Below, one piece after another: positions 44,121-52,974 of a stretch of DNA of 64,000 bases. Positions within the stretch are counted from its first letter, which is position 1. The number at the start of each line of letters is the position of its first letter. The translations under genes were made by a program, and so were the position numbers. The notes below the pieces were generated by a model. It was not told where the DNA came from. It searched no databases and was given only the letters and a program-made list of their open reading frames with translations. Source of the stretch: Planctomicrobium sp051465645 (GTDB lineage Bacteria > Planctomycetota > Planctomycetia > Planctomycetales > Planctomycetaceae). The stretch is from positions 2,294,001-2,358,000 of the forward strand of contig NZ_CP195790.1 in NCBI RefSeq assembly GCF_051465645.1. Reading direction: 5' to 3'.

Positions 44121-45716
44121 CTATTCGACGCGGATAAGACGGTATCCCGTGCTGGTCTGGCCAAATTGATCAAGAGATTGAACTTCAATCAATTCAGAAC
44201 CAGTAAGACCTGCAGTCGGAATTTCCCCTTTCCAAAGGTGTGAACAATTTGCCGGATTCGGAAGCTTGCGACCAATAAGGTTCGCGCCAGCAGCCGCCTC
44301 CAGCTGCTTTAGTCGAAGCACATTTGGATCTGGTTCGCTGACCTGCTGAAGCTCAATCCATTCTGTCTTTCCTGGGATCCGTACCTTCAATTGACTCTTG
44401 GACGATCCGTTGAAAACATTGGCAGAGACTTCAAAATGCTCTTGCTCATTAGCCTTAATGGCTTCAGGAGCATAGATATTCATTTGATAAGAAACCGGCG
44501 CTCCAGCGACTCGATAATCCATCTTGTACTTGTCTTTTGAGAAAGTGATGACCGAATATCCGTTCGGAGTTCCGTCGCTCATTGTCGCATGAGGGATGCC
44601 ATGATGGTCAGGTGTTCCTGCCCACCACGAACCACAAACAGTTCCATGGTTGATGTGATGGTGCGGCTTGCTTCCTTTCCACCCCTGTTCTTCCCCTAAA
44701 TAATGATGTCTTTGCTGATGCGTGTGAGCAGAGAGTGACAGTGTATTTGGACGATCCTCCAGCAACCGGAATAGAACGTCTTTGTCAACTGCGTCCTGAA
44801 CGGGGATATGCATCATGACAACGACAAGTGAGTCTTTCGGAACACGAGCAAGATCATTCTTGATGAACTCGAGCTGAGCCTCTCCAAAGCCTCCGTGATA
44901 CCTCCCTCTCTTGCCATCAACCCCGGCCACCCAAACAACGTCGTCGGTAACGATGAAGTGAACAGGACCATAATTGAAGGAGTAATATGATGGGCCGAAA
45001 ACTCTCTCAAAGGTTTCGTCGGAATGTTTATCATCTGGTGAGTCATAGTTCATGTCGTGATTTCCGAGGACATTCACCCAAGGAATTCCGATTTTACCCA
45101 CCGCCTGAAGTAACGGTTCAAAGACGCTCAAATCATCGAAAACAACGTCTCCAAGCGTAACGCCAAATTGTGCATCATGCTTATTTTCACGAATGATCTG
45201 TTCAAGGACCTTATGAGCGGTATATTCAACTTCCCTATTGTCACGGGACTGAGTGTCACCAAAGAAAATGACCTTAAACTCATCCTTTTCTTCACTCTTT
45301 GTGAGTGGAAAATCGATCGAAGAAGGGAGTGGCCCTGTTGCCGGAACACCTTTGAAGTGAACATCCGGTGACCCATTCGGTCGGTGAATATAATAAAATC
45401 GTGCTAAGTTATTTTCATCGTGCGGGAAGGCCCAACCGCTGGGTTTGATAACGAAGACGATCGAATCATTTTCAATAGGGATTTGATATGAACCGTCAGC
45501 ACCTGTTTCGACAATTTTTGTGGCGTTCGAAATCCCGACTCCGGCAATACCACTCTCGCCTTCATCTCTTCTGCCATTCCCATTGGCATCATGAAACACG
45601 ATTCCTCGGGCAATTTCCGGGGATGCCGCTGACTGAGCCCAAAGGCTTCCAGTTGACAACGAAGAGAAGGACAGTAGTACCGCCAAGGAAATTCTGTATC
45701 GACTGAGTCGAAGCAT
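44121..45716 (-). CDS. Secreted calcineurin-like phosphoesterase (three-domain MetallophosN/C type)
   Basis: 531 residues from the ATG at 45716 (AGGAG 9 nt before it). Signal peptide MLRLSRYRISLAVLLSFSSL ending SLWAQS. The N-terminal Ig-like domain has a calcium-type loop DANGNGRRDEGESG (about 42-55). The catalytic domain has FFGDTQSRDN, TLGDVVFDD, VLGNHDMN, VMMHIP and SAHTHQQRHH, all metal ligands of the two-metal site. A C-terminal beta domain ends in GQTSTGYRLIRVE. Secreted phosphomono- or diesterase; the substrate is not predictable, though phosphate scavenging would fit. Confidence 0.9.
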   Translation of the reverse strand: MLRLSRYRISLAVLLSFSSLSTGSLWAQSAASPEIARGIVFHDANGNGRRDEGESGIAGVGISNATKIVETGADGSYQIPIENDSIVFVIKPSGWAFPHDENNLARFYYIHRPNGSPDVHFKGVPATGPLPSSIDFPLTKSEEKDEFKVIFFGDTQSRDNREVEYTAHKVLEQIIRENKHDAQFGVTLGDVVFDDLSVFEPLLQAVGKIGIPWVNVLGNHDMNYDSPDDKHSDETFERVFGPSYYSFNYGPVHFIVTDDVVWVAGVDGKRGRYHGGFGEAQLEFIKNDLARVPKDSLVVVMMHIPVQDAVDKDVLFRLLEDRPNTLSLSAHTHQQRHHYLGEEQGWKGSKPHHHINHGTVCGSWWAGTPDHHGIPHATMSDGTPNGYSVITFSKDKYKMDYRVAGAPVSYQMNIYAPEAIKANEQEHFEVSANVFNGSSKSQLKVRIPGKTEWIELQQVSEPDPNVLRLKQLEAAAGANLIGRKLPNPANCSHLWKGEIPTAGLTGSELIEVQSLDQFGQTSTGYRLIRVE

Positions 45717-45933
45717 GTTTGAACGCTCCTGAAAGTAAGTGGACTGAATTCGCTTCACAGCGTAACACTGTCGCTCCAGGAATGCGATTTCGTCGCCTGA
45801 GATCCAGACTGCCTACACTCATTATTCATCACGAATTCACCCGAAATTCACCGAATCGGGTCGTACACCCTGACCTAAGGAAGGGCGTGGGCCATTCTCA
45901 TCGAGAATCACATACATCTATCCCGAACGAGAG

Positions 45934-46095
45934 GCCAGGTGCCCGGGTTAAGATCAAAAGTGCGTGCCACCGCTCTGCGAGCGGTGAGGGCGTCGCCAGG
46001 TTCGTTGATCGAGCGTAGTTTCATTCTTACCCTCGCTTGCACGTCTCACAGAGCAGTGGCACTCAATATCTCCGCCTCAGCCAAGGGCACTCGGC
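45934..46095 (+). repeat. Family B MITE-like element, copy B5
   Basis: 162 bp, ends GCCAGGTGCC and GGCACTCGGC, interior CCGCTCTGCGAGCGGTGAGG and CAGAGCAGTGGCACTCAATA. The gap 45717-45933 before it shows no gene. Confidence 0.88.
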
Positions 46096-46101
46096 AAATT
46101 C

Positions 46102-46135
46102 GTGACACTTCAAGATAGGCAGGAACCTGCCCTAC
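46102..46135 (-). repeat. Inverted left-end fragment of a family A element
   Basis: On the minus strand: GTAGGGCAGGTTCCTGCCTA then TCTTGAAGTGTC, the first 34 bases of family A. It begins 6 bp after B5, the second case of a family A end abutting a family B right end. Confidence 0.75.
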
Positions 46136-46164
46136 AGGCACTTAAAGTAATATTCCGATTTCAA

Positions 46165-46491
46165 ATGAATAACCAGTCTATCCTGAACGTATTACTACGA
46201 TCATTATCCTGGACATGCAAGATGACGGTGATCATCGCATCGTTATTGTCAATAATTTCTTGGGGGACATGGTTCTTCGAGCCTCCAGGCCTATTTGACA
46301 TGGCAATTTTTGAACGAGTGTCCTTGATTGCAGGAATATCCGCGATAGTGTCCTTTGTTGTCAGTTTTGGTCTTTGCTGCACGTACTTAGTGTGCAGAAA
46401 GGATATTCCGAACAGTGCAATATTTTACACACTTATATCATTTTTGCTTTGCACCAGCGCATTTATTACACCTGGAGTCGCGAACAGCTGA
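46165..46491 (+). CDS. Small three-helix membrane protein
   Basis: 108 residues from the ATG at 46165 (the frame is open to 46102, but that part is repeat DNA). Hydrophobic segments MTVIIASLLSIISWGTWFF, IAGISAIVSFVVSFGLCCTY and IFYTLISFLLCTSAFITPGV. No family recognised. It sits between B5 and B6, much like the 105-residue membrane protein between B1 and B2; the two are not obviously homologous. Confidence 0.6.
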   Translation: MNNQSILNVLLRSLSWTCKMTVIIASLLSIISWGTWFFEPPGLFDMAIFERVSLIAGISAIVSFVVSFGLCCTYLVCRKDIPNSAIFYTLISFLLCTSAFITPGVANS

Positions 46492-46505
46492 CGGCGACTA
46501 AACAG

Positions 46506-46742
46506 GCCAGTTTTCCCAGGTTAATATCAAAAGTGCGTGCCACCGCTCTGCGAGCGGTGAGAGCGTGGCCAGGTTCGTTGATCGAGCGTAGTTCCGTTCT
46601 TACCCACGTTTGCACTTCTCACAGAGCAGTGGCACTCAATATCCCCGCCTCAGCCCCGGCACCCGGCACCCGGCACGCAAGCTGAGTCGTTGATGAGCAT
46701 TCCGCCCAGCGCAAAGTGTCAGTCCAGTCTAACTTCTGTGCA
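46506..46742 (+). repeat. Family B element, copy B6 with 3' extension
   Basis: Core 46506-46667 (left end eroded; right end GGCACCCGGC repeated once more as ACCCGGC). It is followed by the same extension as in B2 (GCAAGCTGAGTCGTTGATGA through CAGTCCAGTCTAACTTCTGT). The gap 46743-46970 after it contains no gene. Confidence 0.82.
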
Positions 46743-46970
46743 ATCTAATCTTGCAAAGCATTGGCAGTGGCCGATGTATTCGACCGCAAGTCCATTGGAT
46801 AAACTCCCCCCCTCCCTGCTCTTACTCTCAGCCTACTATCAATATTCTGAGCCGAGAAGCTTCACGGGTGACTGCGTATGCCGGTTGATTCTTTTTTATC
46901 CGAAACAAATTTAGAAGCTGACACGGTTACCGCCTGATGTCATCTGGATTTTTTCTCTTGGAGCTTCGGT

Positions 46971-47963
46971 ATGCGTCTCGATGTGCGATCGATTTCTTTT
47001 CCAATGTCAGTTCCATCCAATGGATCTCGCCGACGCGGGTTCACCTTGATCGAGCTCCTGGTGGTGATCGCGATCATTGCAATTCTCATAGCCCTGCTGC
47101 TGCCCGCCGTACAACAAGCCCGAGAAGCAGCTCGACGAAGCACATGCAAGAACAATCTGAAGCAGATCGGATTGGCGCTTCACAATTACCATGACACCCA
47201 CAGCATTTTTCCGCTTGCATTCTTTCAGGAGAATGGATGGACGAGCAGTACAATGCTGCTCCCGTTTTTGGAACAAGCGCCCCTCTACAGTGCACTGAAT
47301 GTAAATGGTCCAGCCAACCTGGCTGATGCGAACATCCTTGCATTAACACGGAAGACCATCCCTGTGTTTAGTTGTCCATCTTCAATCGACGGTGATCCTA
47401 CGCAATCAAAGCACATCGTTTACATGAAGGGGGGAGCCACTGCATATCGAATTGGTGTCAGCAACTATTTCCCTACTACCGGGATCAAGGATCTTCGGTG
47501 TTCCTCTCCCCCAGCGGATCACACTGGTTTCTTCTCTCCAAGTTACAGTTATCGATTTCGGGATCTGACAGATGGTGCCTCGAATACCTTTGCTTATGGG
47601 GAAAGAACATCAGCAGGAACCGTTTTCTGGGGAGGAGTCTGGGCTGCCGTTGATGTGAGAGCGAATTCGTCACAGGCCAGTCCGCCAAAGACAACTTACT
47701 GTGGACCGTGGGGTTTTGAAGGCATCCGCAACGCCACGATTCACACTTTAAACGCCTACAGTGGATGGGCAACAATTAACGGGCAAGTCAGCCAGGCTGT
47801 GGGGCCAAGCAGTCTTCACGTTGGCGGTGCACATATGCTGATGGGAGATGGCGCTGTTCGATTTGTCAGCGAAAACATTGATGCCAGCCGGAATACTGCC
47901 CCCCTGAGTACTTACCAGAAACTCGGTTCCCGTAACGACGGTGAAGCTGTTGGAGAGTTTTGA
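46971..47963 (+). CDS. DUF1559 prepilin-like protein 2
   Basis: 330 residues. ATG at 46971 with GGAG at 9 nt. Prepilin cleavage and helix RRRGFTLIELLVVIAIIAIL, the family block LLLPAVQQAREAARRSTCKN, then NNLKQIGLALHNYHDTHSIF and the C-terminal SLHVGGAHMLMGDGAVRFVS (H-x8-DG type) ending GEAVGEF. Same family as the gene at 34885 but clearly diverged. Downstream is a small lipoprotein gene, as for the first pair. Confidence 0.95.
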   Translation: MRLDVRSISFPMSVPSNGSRRRGFTLIELLVVIAIIAILIALLLPAVQQAREAARRSTCKNNLKQIGLALHNYHDTHSIFPLAFFQENGWTSSTMLLPFLEQAPLYSALNVNGPANLADANILALTRKTIPVFSCPSSIDGDPTQSKHIVYMKGGATAYRIGVSNYFPTTGIKDLRCSSPPADHTGFFSPSYSYRFRDLTDGASNTFAYGERTSAGTVFWGGVWAAVDVRANSSQASPPKTTYCGPWGFEGIRNATIHTLNAYSGWATINGQVSQAVGPSSLHVGGAHMLMGDGAVRFVSENIDASRNTAPLSTYQKLGSRNDGEAVGEF

Positions 47964-48092
47964 TTAGCTGGTTTGATTATGCGTAAGAGAATGGAGACAT
48001 TGCGGCCACGGTAAACCTCACTCTTATCCGTAACACCTACAGCTTATTCTTAACCATTTCGAATTCACCTTAATCTCTGAACATTGAGAATT

Positions 48093-48515
48093 ATGCCTGC
48101 TTCGCTTTCATCTCGAATACTGGGGTTTGTGGTTATTGCCTTCCTATTTTCATCGGGGTGCAGCGGCAACTCTGCGGGTCATCCTGATGTGGGTGCCGTG
48201 TCAGGAGTGGTCACCTTAGATGGTGCCCCGCTGGCGGATGCAATTGTTGAATTTAGTCCCGAAAGTGGGCGACCCTCCAGTGCGCTGACGGACGCAGAGG
48301 GTCGTTATTCCCTGACTTATTTAGATAACGTTTCTGGGGCACTCCTTGGAACGCATACCGTTCGCATTTCGACAGGGCGGTATGCGACTCAACCAGATGG
48401 TTCCTCGATCCCAGTACCGGAAAAGCTCCCAGCAAAATATCACGAGAAAAGCACAATCACGAAGGAAGTCAAAGCGAGAATGAATCAGTTCGATTTTGAG
48501 CTAACTTCCAAATAA
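48093..48515 (+). CDS. Lipoprotein with carboxypeptidase-regulatory-like domain 2
   Basis: 140 residues from the ATG at 48093 (a TTG at 48084 also opens the frame). Lipobox FLFSSGC. The mature part has GAVSGVVTLDGAPLADAIVE, FSPESGRPSSALTDAEGRYS and a transthyretin-like beta fold, ending KEVKARMNQFDFELTSK. Paired with the DUF1559 gene 129 bp upstream; likely the same operon. Function unknown. Confidence 0.88.
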   Translation: MPASLSSRILGFVVIAFLFSSGCSGNSAGHPDVGAVSGVVTLDGAPLADAIVEFSPESGRPSSALTDAEGRYSLTYLDNVSGALLGTHTVRISTGRYATQPDGSSIPVPEKLPAKYHEKSTITKEVKARMNQFDFELTSK

Positions 48516-48632
48516 CGGTGATTCTTGTTGTTCTTCAAAGTTGGCACTTGGGGCCGACTGTAATTTGCTGGGGATCATATCGCCGGAGCGAGCGACGCTC
48601 CTGCAGAGACGGCTACTTTCGATTCTCCCAGT

Positions 48633-48792
48633 GCCTTGCGCCCGGGTTAAGATCAAAAGTGCGTGCCACCGCTCTGCGAGCGGTGAGGGCGTGGCTTGGT
48701 TCGTGATCGAGCGTAGTTTCGCTTTTATCCGCGGTTGCACTGCTCACAGAGCAGTGGCACTCAACATCTCCGCCTCAGCCAGGGCACCCGGC
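48633..48792 (+). repeat. Family B MITE-like element, copy B7
   Basis: About 160 bp. Left end eroded (GCGCCCGGGTTAAGATCAAA follows), interior CCGCTCTGCGAGCGGTGAGG and CAGAGCAGTGGCACTCAACA, right end GGCACCCGGC at 48783-48792. The right 32 bp overlap the end of the GIY-YIG gene. Confidence 0.88.
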
Positions 48793-49153
48793 CTCTGGGA
48801 CAGCGTCGATTGTATCCATACGCGGGGTCGTTTGCGTTGAGTTGCCGGATATAGTCCCCCTCGCGCCGGGAAACCTCGGCTTGATCTGCAGACTCAAAAA
48901 GGATTTCCTTCCTGATCGTGAAATCTCTCAATTCGTCCGCAGTAAAGTCCTTCTCAACCAGGTCCGCACTCCAGCTTCCAAAGTAGTTGATGGAATGCCC
49001 TTGGGATCCGACATCTTTTCCCACGTAAATTTTTCCGTTTGGAAATGTCACTTTGTAGATCACAAATTTAAGCTTCACGCGACAGTCCTGATATTTAAAT
49101 CTACGCGGCTGAGTCGCATTGTCTGGTTTAAAATTAATATGTGCCGTGCTCAT
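48761..49153 (-). CDS. GIY-YIG nuclease-domain protein with repeat-derived C-terminus
   Basis: 130 residues from the ATG at 49153. A GTG at 49078 (V26) has AGGA at 7 nt and may be the true start, giving 105 residues. The GIY-YIG core is FVIYKVTFPNGKIYVGKDVG with a following IRKEILFESADQAEVSRREG (conserved Arg and Glu) and DYIRQLNANDPAYGYN. It is a small single-domain endonuclease-type fold with no DNA-binding partner domain. The last 10 codons (about RVPWLRRRC) are read from repeat B7, so the original end was replaced. Confidence 0.8.
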   Translation of the reverse strand: MSTAHINFKPDNATQPRRFKYQDCRVKLKFVIYKVTFPNGKIYVGKDVGSQGHSINYFGSWSADLVEKDFTADELRDFTIRKEILFESADQAEVSRREGDYIRQLNANDPAYGYNRRCPRGRVPWLRRRC

Positions 49154-49227
49154 GTCGCGTCAGCAGCATGAGCATGCCGAACGTCAACCGGACGCCGTTT
49201 GTTGAATCAACTCTTGAGCCAGAATAA

Positions 49228-52200
49228 TTAGTCGCCGTGGAGTGTTGCGAGGATTGGCAATTTGACGGCGGCTCGGACGGCGATCATCGCTGCGAGCATG
49301 CCGACGACAAAGATTGCTATGAGCATAACGACGAGATTCCACCACGGGATATCTGCCACCGCTGACAGCAGGTGAGGAGCCATCGCCAGCAGGGCTGATG
49401 CTGTGCCGGCGAGTAGTCCCCCGCCGAGCAGGAATGCGTTTTCCCAGGCAACCAGCTTCGCGATTTGCGACTTTCGAAGACCAACGGCCTGTAATAGCGA
49501 GAACTCTTTCGCACGCTCCAGAACATTTCGCAGCATGACCGTCGCCAGCCCCAGCGTGCCAAGAAGTAATCCCAGACCGCCTAATGTCTGGAATGTCGAC
49601 AGGTAGGTGTTCTGCACAGCCAGAAAATCGGCGAGTCGATTCGCGACTCGATCCGAATCGAAACCGTAGTCCCCCAACTGGGATTCCAGCAATGTCGATA
49701 ACGCCGTCGCCTCTTTAGGATCGACTTCAATCAGGAAGTATTGGAACCCTACTCGATCAGGAAACAGCTTTCTGAAGTTCGATTCGGACATCACCAGAAC
49801 TCCTTGAAAGATGCTGTTGGCAAACATCCCGACCACCTGCATTTGCGGGGCAGTTGGATCATCTGCCGAGAGCGGAATCGTCTGACCGATCCCTTTATGA
49901 AGTGAATACATCAACGTATTCATGTCGCCCAAAACAGGGATTCGCCCTTCCGGTAATTCTTCCCTGAGCAATGCCCAAGGCTGGGGCACGCGGGTATCGG
50001 CGAAGACAAACCGATCCTCTTTGATCAGCATATCAAGAACGTCATCCGGCACCCCGAGGCATGTCGGCAACTGCGTCTGATAGAGATTCAGGCAGCTGGC
50101 ATTCTCCCCGGGATTCATGCGAAATGCAGCAAACCGACTCTTCGCCAGCAGCTCTTTTGTAGCGGCATCCTGAAGGTTAAACCCGAGCTTATTCTGGCCT
50201 TCAACTGTATTAAAATCATAAAGCACCGGCACACTAGTCTCAGCAACCAGAGTGAACCCACCATTCCCGGATCGCGGATTCGGAGCCGCACCTGTCGGGT
50301 TCATTTGCCCTGCTGCGACGGCCACAATCACGAACGTCGCACTCGCAATTAACGACGCCGTGAGAACACTCCGCGACCGGTTTCTTGCTGCGTTTCTGAC
50401 AGCCAGCTTCGCGGTCGATATCTGCGGCAGTTGAGGCGTACTCGCGCGATCACGTCCTCCCAATATCAAGGAGAACGCAGCGAGGCCTCCAACCAGCAAT
50501 CCAATCCCGACAAGGAAGAAGACGACGATTCTCCATGAGAATCCTGCGAAGGCTTCAACGTCAGGAATCAGACCGGTCAGCGCGGCCACCAGTAGAATCC
50601 CTGCCCCGCCCAATCCCATCGATGCCAGCAGCGGAGCGAGTCGTGATTTCTTTCCTGTAATCTGTTCACCTAACGAACCGGTCAACAATGCTCGAGGGCT
50701 CTGATGTTCGGCTTGTCGCTGTGCCCACCAGACAGCAAGCAGGGCGACAACTCCGGCAATCACCGCACCGATTAACAAGCTTTGAGGCTGCACATCGAGA
50801 AACAGAAACCGTGTCCCAATGGCGCCGATCCACCACGTTTTCAATCCTAAAATCATGAAGCCGGCATATGCCACGGCCGCAGCACTTCCAATCAACGTCC
50901 CGAGCCCAACCAGCACAAGCCCTTCACACAACAGTAATCGGCGAATGAATCGGGGACTGAGTCCGATCGCCTGCAGAAGACCGACTTCACTCAACCGACG
51001 TTCAATCCCCAACCGGAAGAGCAGCCCTGTCAGGATCGCGGCAGAGACGATGAGAAAGAAGCTGAACCCAATAAAGAGACCGGTGAAATCCGTCGTTCCA
51101 TTTGCAGCCATCAATCCCTGATATTTCACTGGTTGAACTGCGAACCCTAACTGTTGTGGGTCAATCTGTTTCAGGAATTCAGGGACAAACTGTTGTTCGA
51201 GTTGATCAAGTGATTGGCCAGCAGTCGGGGCAATGCGGAGGCTTGTCAGAGATCCATAGCGACTTTTCCAGAATGACTGGGCCGCTTCCAGCGAGACAAA
51301 CAACTTAGGTGTCGTCCGATACTCTTCCCAGTAATCATCATCGCGATCGGTAATCCGGTCCTTCTTCAACGGGAACGGTTCATTCCAGTCCGCATATGAC
51401 TGAGCGTCCGTCACACCGGGGACATGTGGAGTATATCCTCGGTCATTGGCTGGCCCGGTCAACTTCACAATGCCAGCAACAACGAACTCCTGAGTTTCCT
51501 CCGGGAGCTCTCCCCGATCGCCAACGACATGATACTTGAGGGCAATCTTATCACCGACTTTGGCCGCCAGGTCCTCTGCAACCCATTCATTCAGATAAAT
51601 GGCATTCCCTGTCAATGGTTTGGATTCTCCGATCATCTCGAATGGTCCAAACGGGGCCGACTTTGGGTCAACGCCAGCAACCACTGAATACATGGAATAC
51701 TTGTCCGGCGTCTCCGGCTTCCAGATTTCGTTGATCAGGGAGACCAGCACCGGGGACGACTTCAGTTTCAGTAACTCCACTGCTTTCTCGGCCGGCCCAC
51801 TTAAACCATCTTCAAGGAACATCTGCTGGCTCTCCAACGAGAGGTATCCCTGCTCAGAGTTCTTGACGACTCGTAATCCGAGATCGGACAACTGAATTTT
51901 CTGATCGAGCGCCTTGGAAATTTCCTTTGCCTTCTCAGGGGATTGCTCCGCTGGAGAGTTCCCGTTTTCCATTCCAATGAACAGGGCGTTGACTCTGGCT
52001 GGTTTCTCTTCAGCCTGTCGTCTTGATCGTGCGACTTCCTGTAAACCCAGTTGAGCCTGAAGATCCAGCAATGAAACGTAAGCATTGGCTGGCAGTTGCT
52101 GTGTTGGATTGAGCCCCAGTCGCGCAAGTGGAATTTCTTCGGGAATAATGGCACTCACAGTTGCTGGCTGTGCGGCCACTGTCTGGTTCCGCTCTCCCAA

Positions 52201-52710
52201 CAACGCATCTCGCGGAATGGCAGAAGGAAGTTCGGTCACCAGTGAAACCGTATCGCCGACCTTTACCCCCAACTGATCCGCGACTCGTTGATTCAGAACG
52301 ATCTCGCCGGACTCAGGGAGCTTGACATCATGGTGGTCTAGCAGTCCCCAAAACCGGTCGTCGCCTCCGTAAACATTCACCTGCCCTACGCGACGCTTCT
52401 CGCCGGGTTTCACTTCGAACTCGATGGTCCCAGGTAAAGTCAGGGCCGGCGCGACCGTCTGAATGCCGAGACCAACACTCTGAATTTCCTCGGCCAGCTT
52501 CTCACGAAAGAAGCGTCCGCCGCTCACGACATGATCGACCTTCCCCAATCGGTCGAGAGAAATTTGACGCAGGCTACTGCGGACAGAGTCGCCCACGATC
52601 AGCGCACCACTGATAACCGCCGTCGCAGCAATGACTCCGCAAATCACCGCAAGATTTGTGCGTCGATAGAAACACAGATTTCGCCAGAGCAGTTGTCCGA
52701 ATGTCAGCAT
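49228..52710 (-). CDS. Large FtsX-type ABC transporter permease
   Basis: 1160 residues from the ATG at 52710 (MLTFGQLLWRNLCFYRRTNL). Two FtsX units: N-terminal helix plus large periplasmic part (about 30-530), helices around 545-690 with RLSEVGLLQAIGLSPRFIRR, a second core, and C-terminal helices with ERAKEFSLLQAVGLRKSQIA. This eight-to-ten-helix double architecture is that of the LolE/YbbP-like large permeases. No ATPase gene lies next to it in the window. The possible substrate is lipoprotein or lipid, by family analogy only. Confidence 0.85.
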   Translation of the reverse strand: MLTFGQLLWRNLCFYRRTNLAVICGVIAATAVISGALIVGDSVRSSLRQISLDRLGKVDHVVSGGRFFREKLAEEIQSVGLGIQTVAPALTLPGTIEFEVKPGEKRRVGQVNVYGGDDRFWGLLDHHDVKLPESGEIVLNQRVADQLGVKVGDTVSLVTELPSAIPRDALLGERNQTVAAQPATVSAIIPEEIPLARLGLNPTQQLPANAYVSLLDLQAQLGLQEVARSRRQAEEKPARVNALFIGMENGNSPAEQSPEKAKEISKALDQKIQLSDLGLRVVKNSEQGYLSLESQQMFLEDGLSGPAEKAVELLKLKSSPVLVSLINEIWKPETPDKYSMYSVVAGVDPKSAPFGPFEMIGESKPLTGNAIYLNEWVAEDLAAKVGDKIALKYHVVGDRGELPEETQEFVVAGIVKLTGPANDRGYTPHVPGVTDAQSYADWNEPFPLKKDRITDRDDDYWEEYRTTPKLFVSLEAAQSFWKSRYGSLTSLRIAPTAGQSLDQLEQQFVPEFLKQIDPQQLGFAVQPVKYQGLMAANGTTDFTGLFIGFSFFLIVSAAILTGLLFRLGIERRLSEVGLLQAIGLSPRFIRRLLLCEGLVLVGLGTLIGSAAAVAYAGFMILGLKTWWIGAIGTRFLFLDVQPQSLLIGAVIAGVVALLAVWWAQRQAEHQSPRALLTGSLGEQITGKKSRLAPLLASMGLGGAGILLVAALTGLIPDVEAFAGFSWRIVVFFLVGIGLLVGGLAAFSLILGGRDRASTPQLPQISTAKLAVRNAARNRSRSVLTASLIASATFVIVAVAAGQMNPTGAAPNPRSGNGGFTLVAETSVPVLYDFNTVEGQNKLGFNLQDAATKELLAKSRFAAFRMNPGENASCLNLYQTQLPTCLGVPDDVLDMLIKEDRFVFADTRVPQPWALLREELPEGRIPVLGDMNTLMYSLHKGIGQTIPLSADDPTAPQMQVVGMFANSIFQGVLVMSESNFRKLFPDRVGFQYFLIEVDPKEATALSTLLESQLGDYGFDSDRVANRLADFLAVQNTYLSTFQTLGGLGLLLGTLGLATVMLRNVLERAKEFSLLQAVGLRKSQIAKLVAWENAFLLGGGLLAGTASALLAMAPHLLSAVADIPWWNLVVMLIAIFVVGMLAAMIAVRAAVKLPILATLHGD

Positions 52711-52839
52711 TCTCTCGCCGTCTCCGCAAATCTGGACCAATCAGATCGATCACAGGACGGTGCAGCAGCGGTTCAAATAATTGCTCTGCTCACAGCGTCC
52801 AGCCTGAAGTTTACAGACTTCAGAGCGGTTCGACACTCA

Positions 52840-52875
52840 AAACAAAAAGAGGGCTCCCGTAAATGGAAGCCCTCT
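52840..52875 (-). terminator. Rho-independent terminator of glmS
   Basis: 11-bp stem AGAGGGCTTCC / GGGAGCCCTCT (minus-strand reading, with a G-T pair), loop ATTTAC, then TTTTTGTTTTG. It lies about 100 bp after the glmS stop. Confidence 0.92.
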
Positions 52876-52974
52876 TCGAATTCTGGATTGATATCTGATC
52901 TCTGCTACACAGAATCAGAACTCATTGAGTGAAACCGCGGTTCGACCACTTGGCCGACTGAACCGGTTCCGCAT

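Noticed and set aside
40867..48792. Regularly recurring repeats considered as a CRISPR array
   Set aside because: Repeat length (about 160 bp), irregular kilobase spacing and genes between copies exclude CRISPR.
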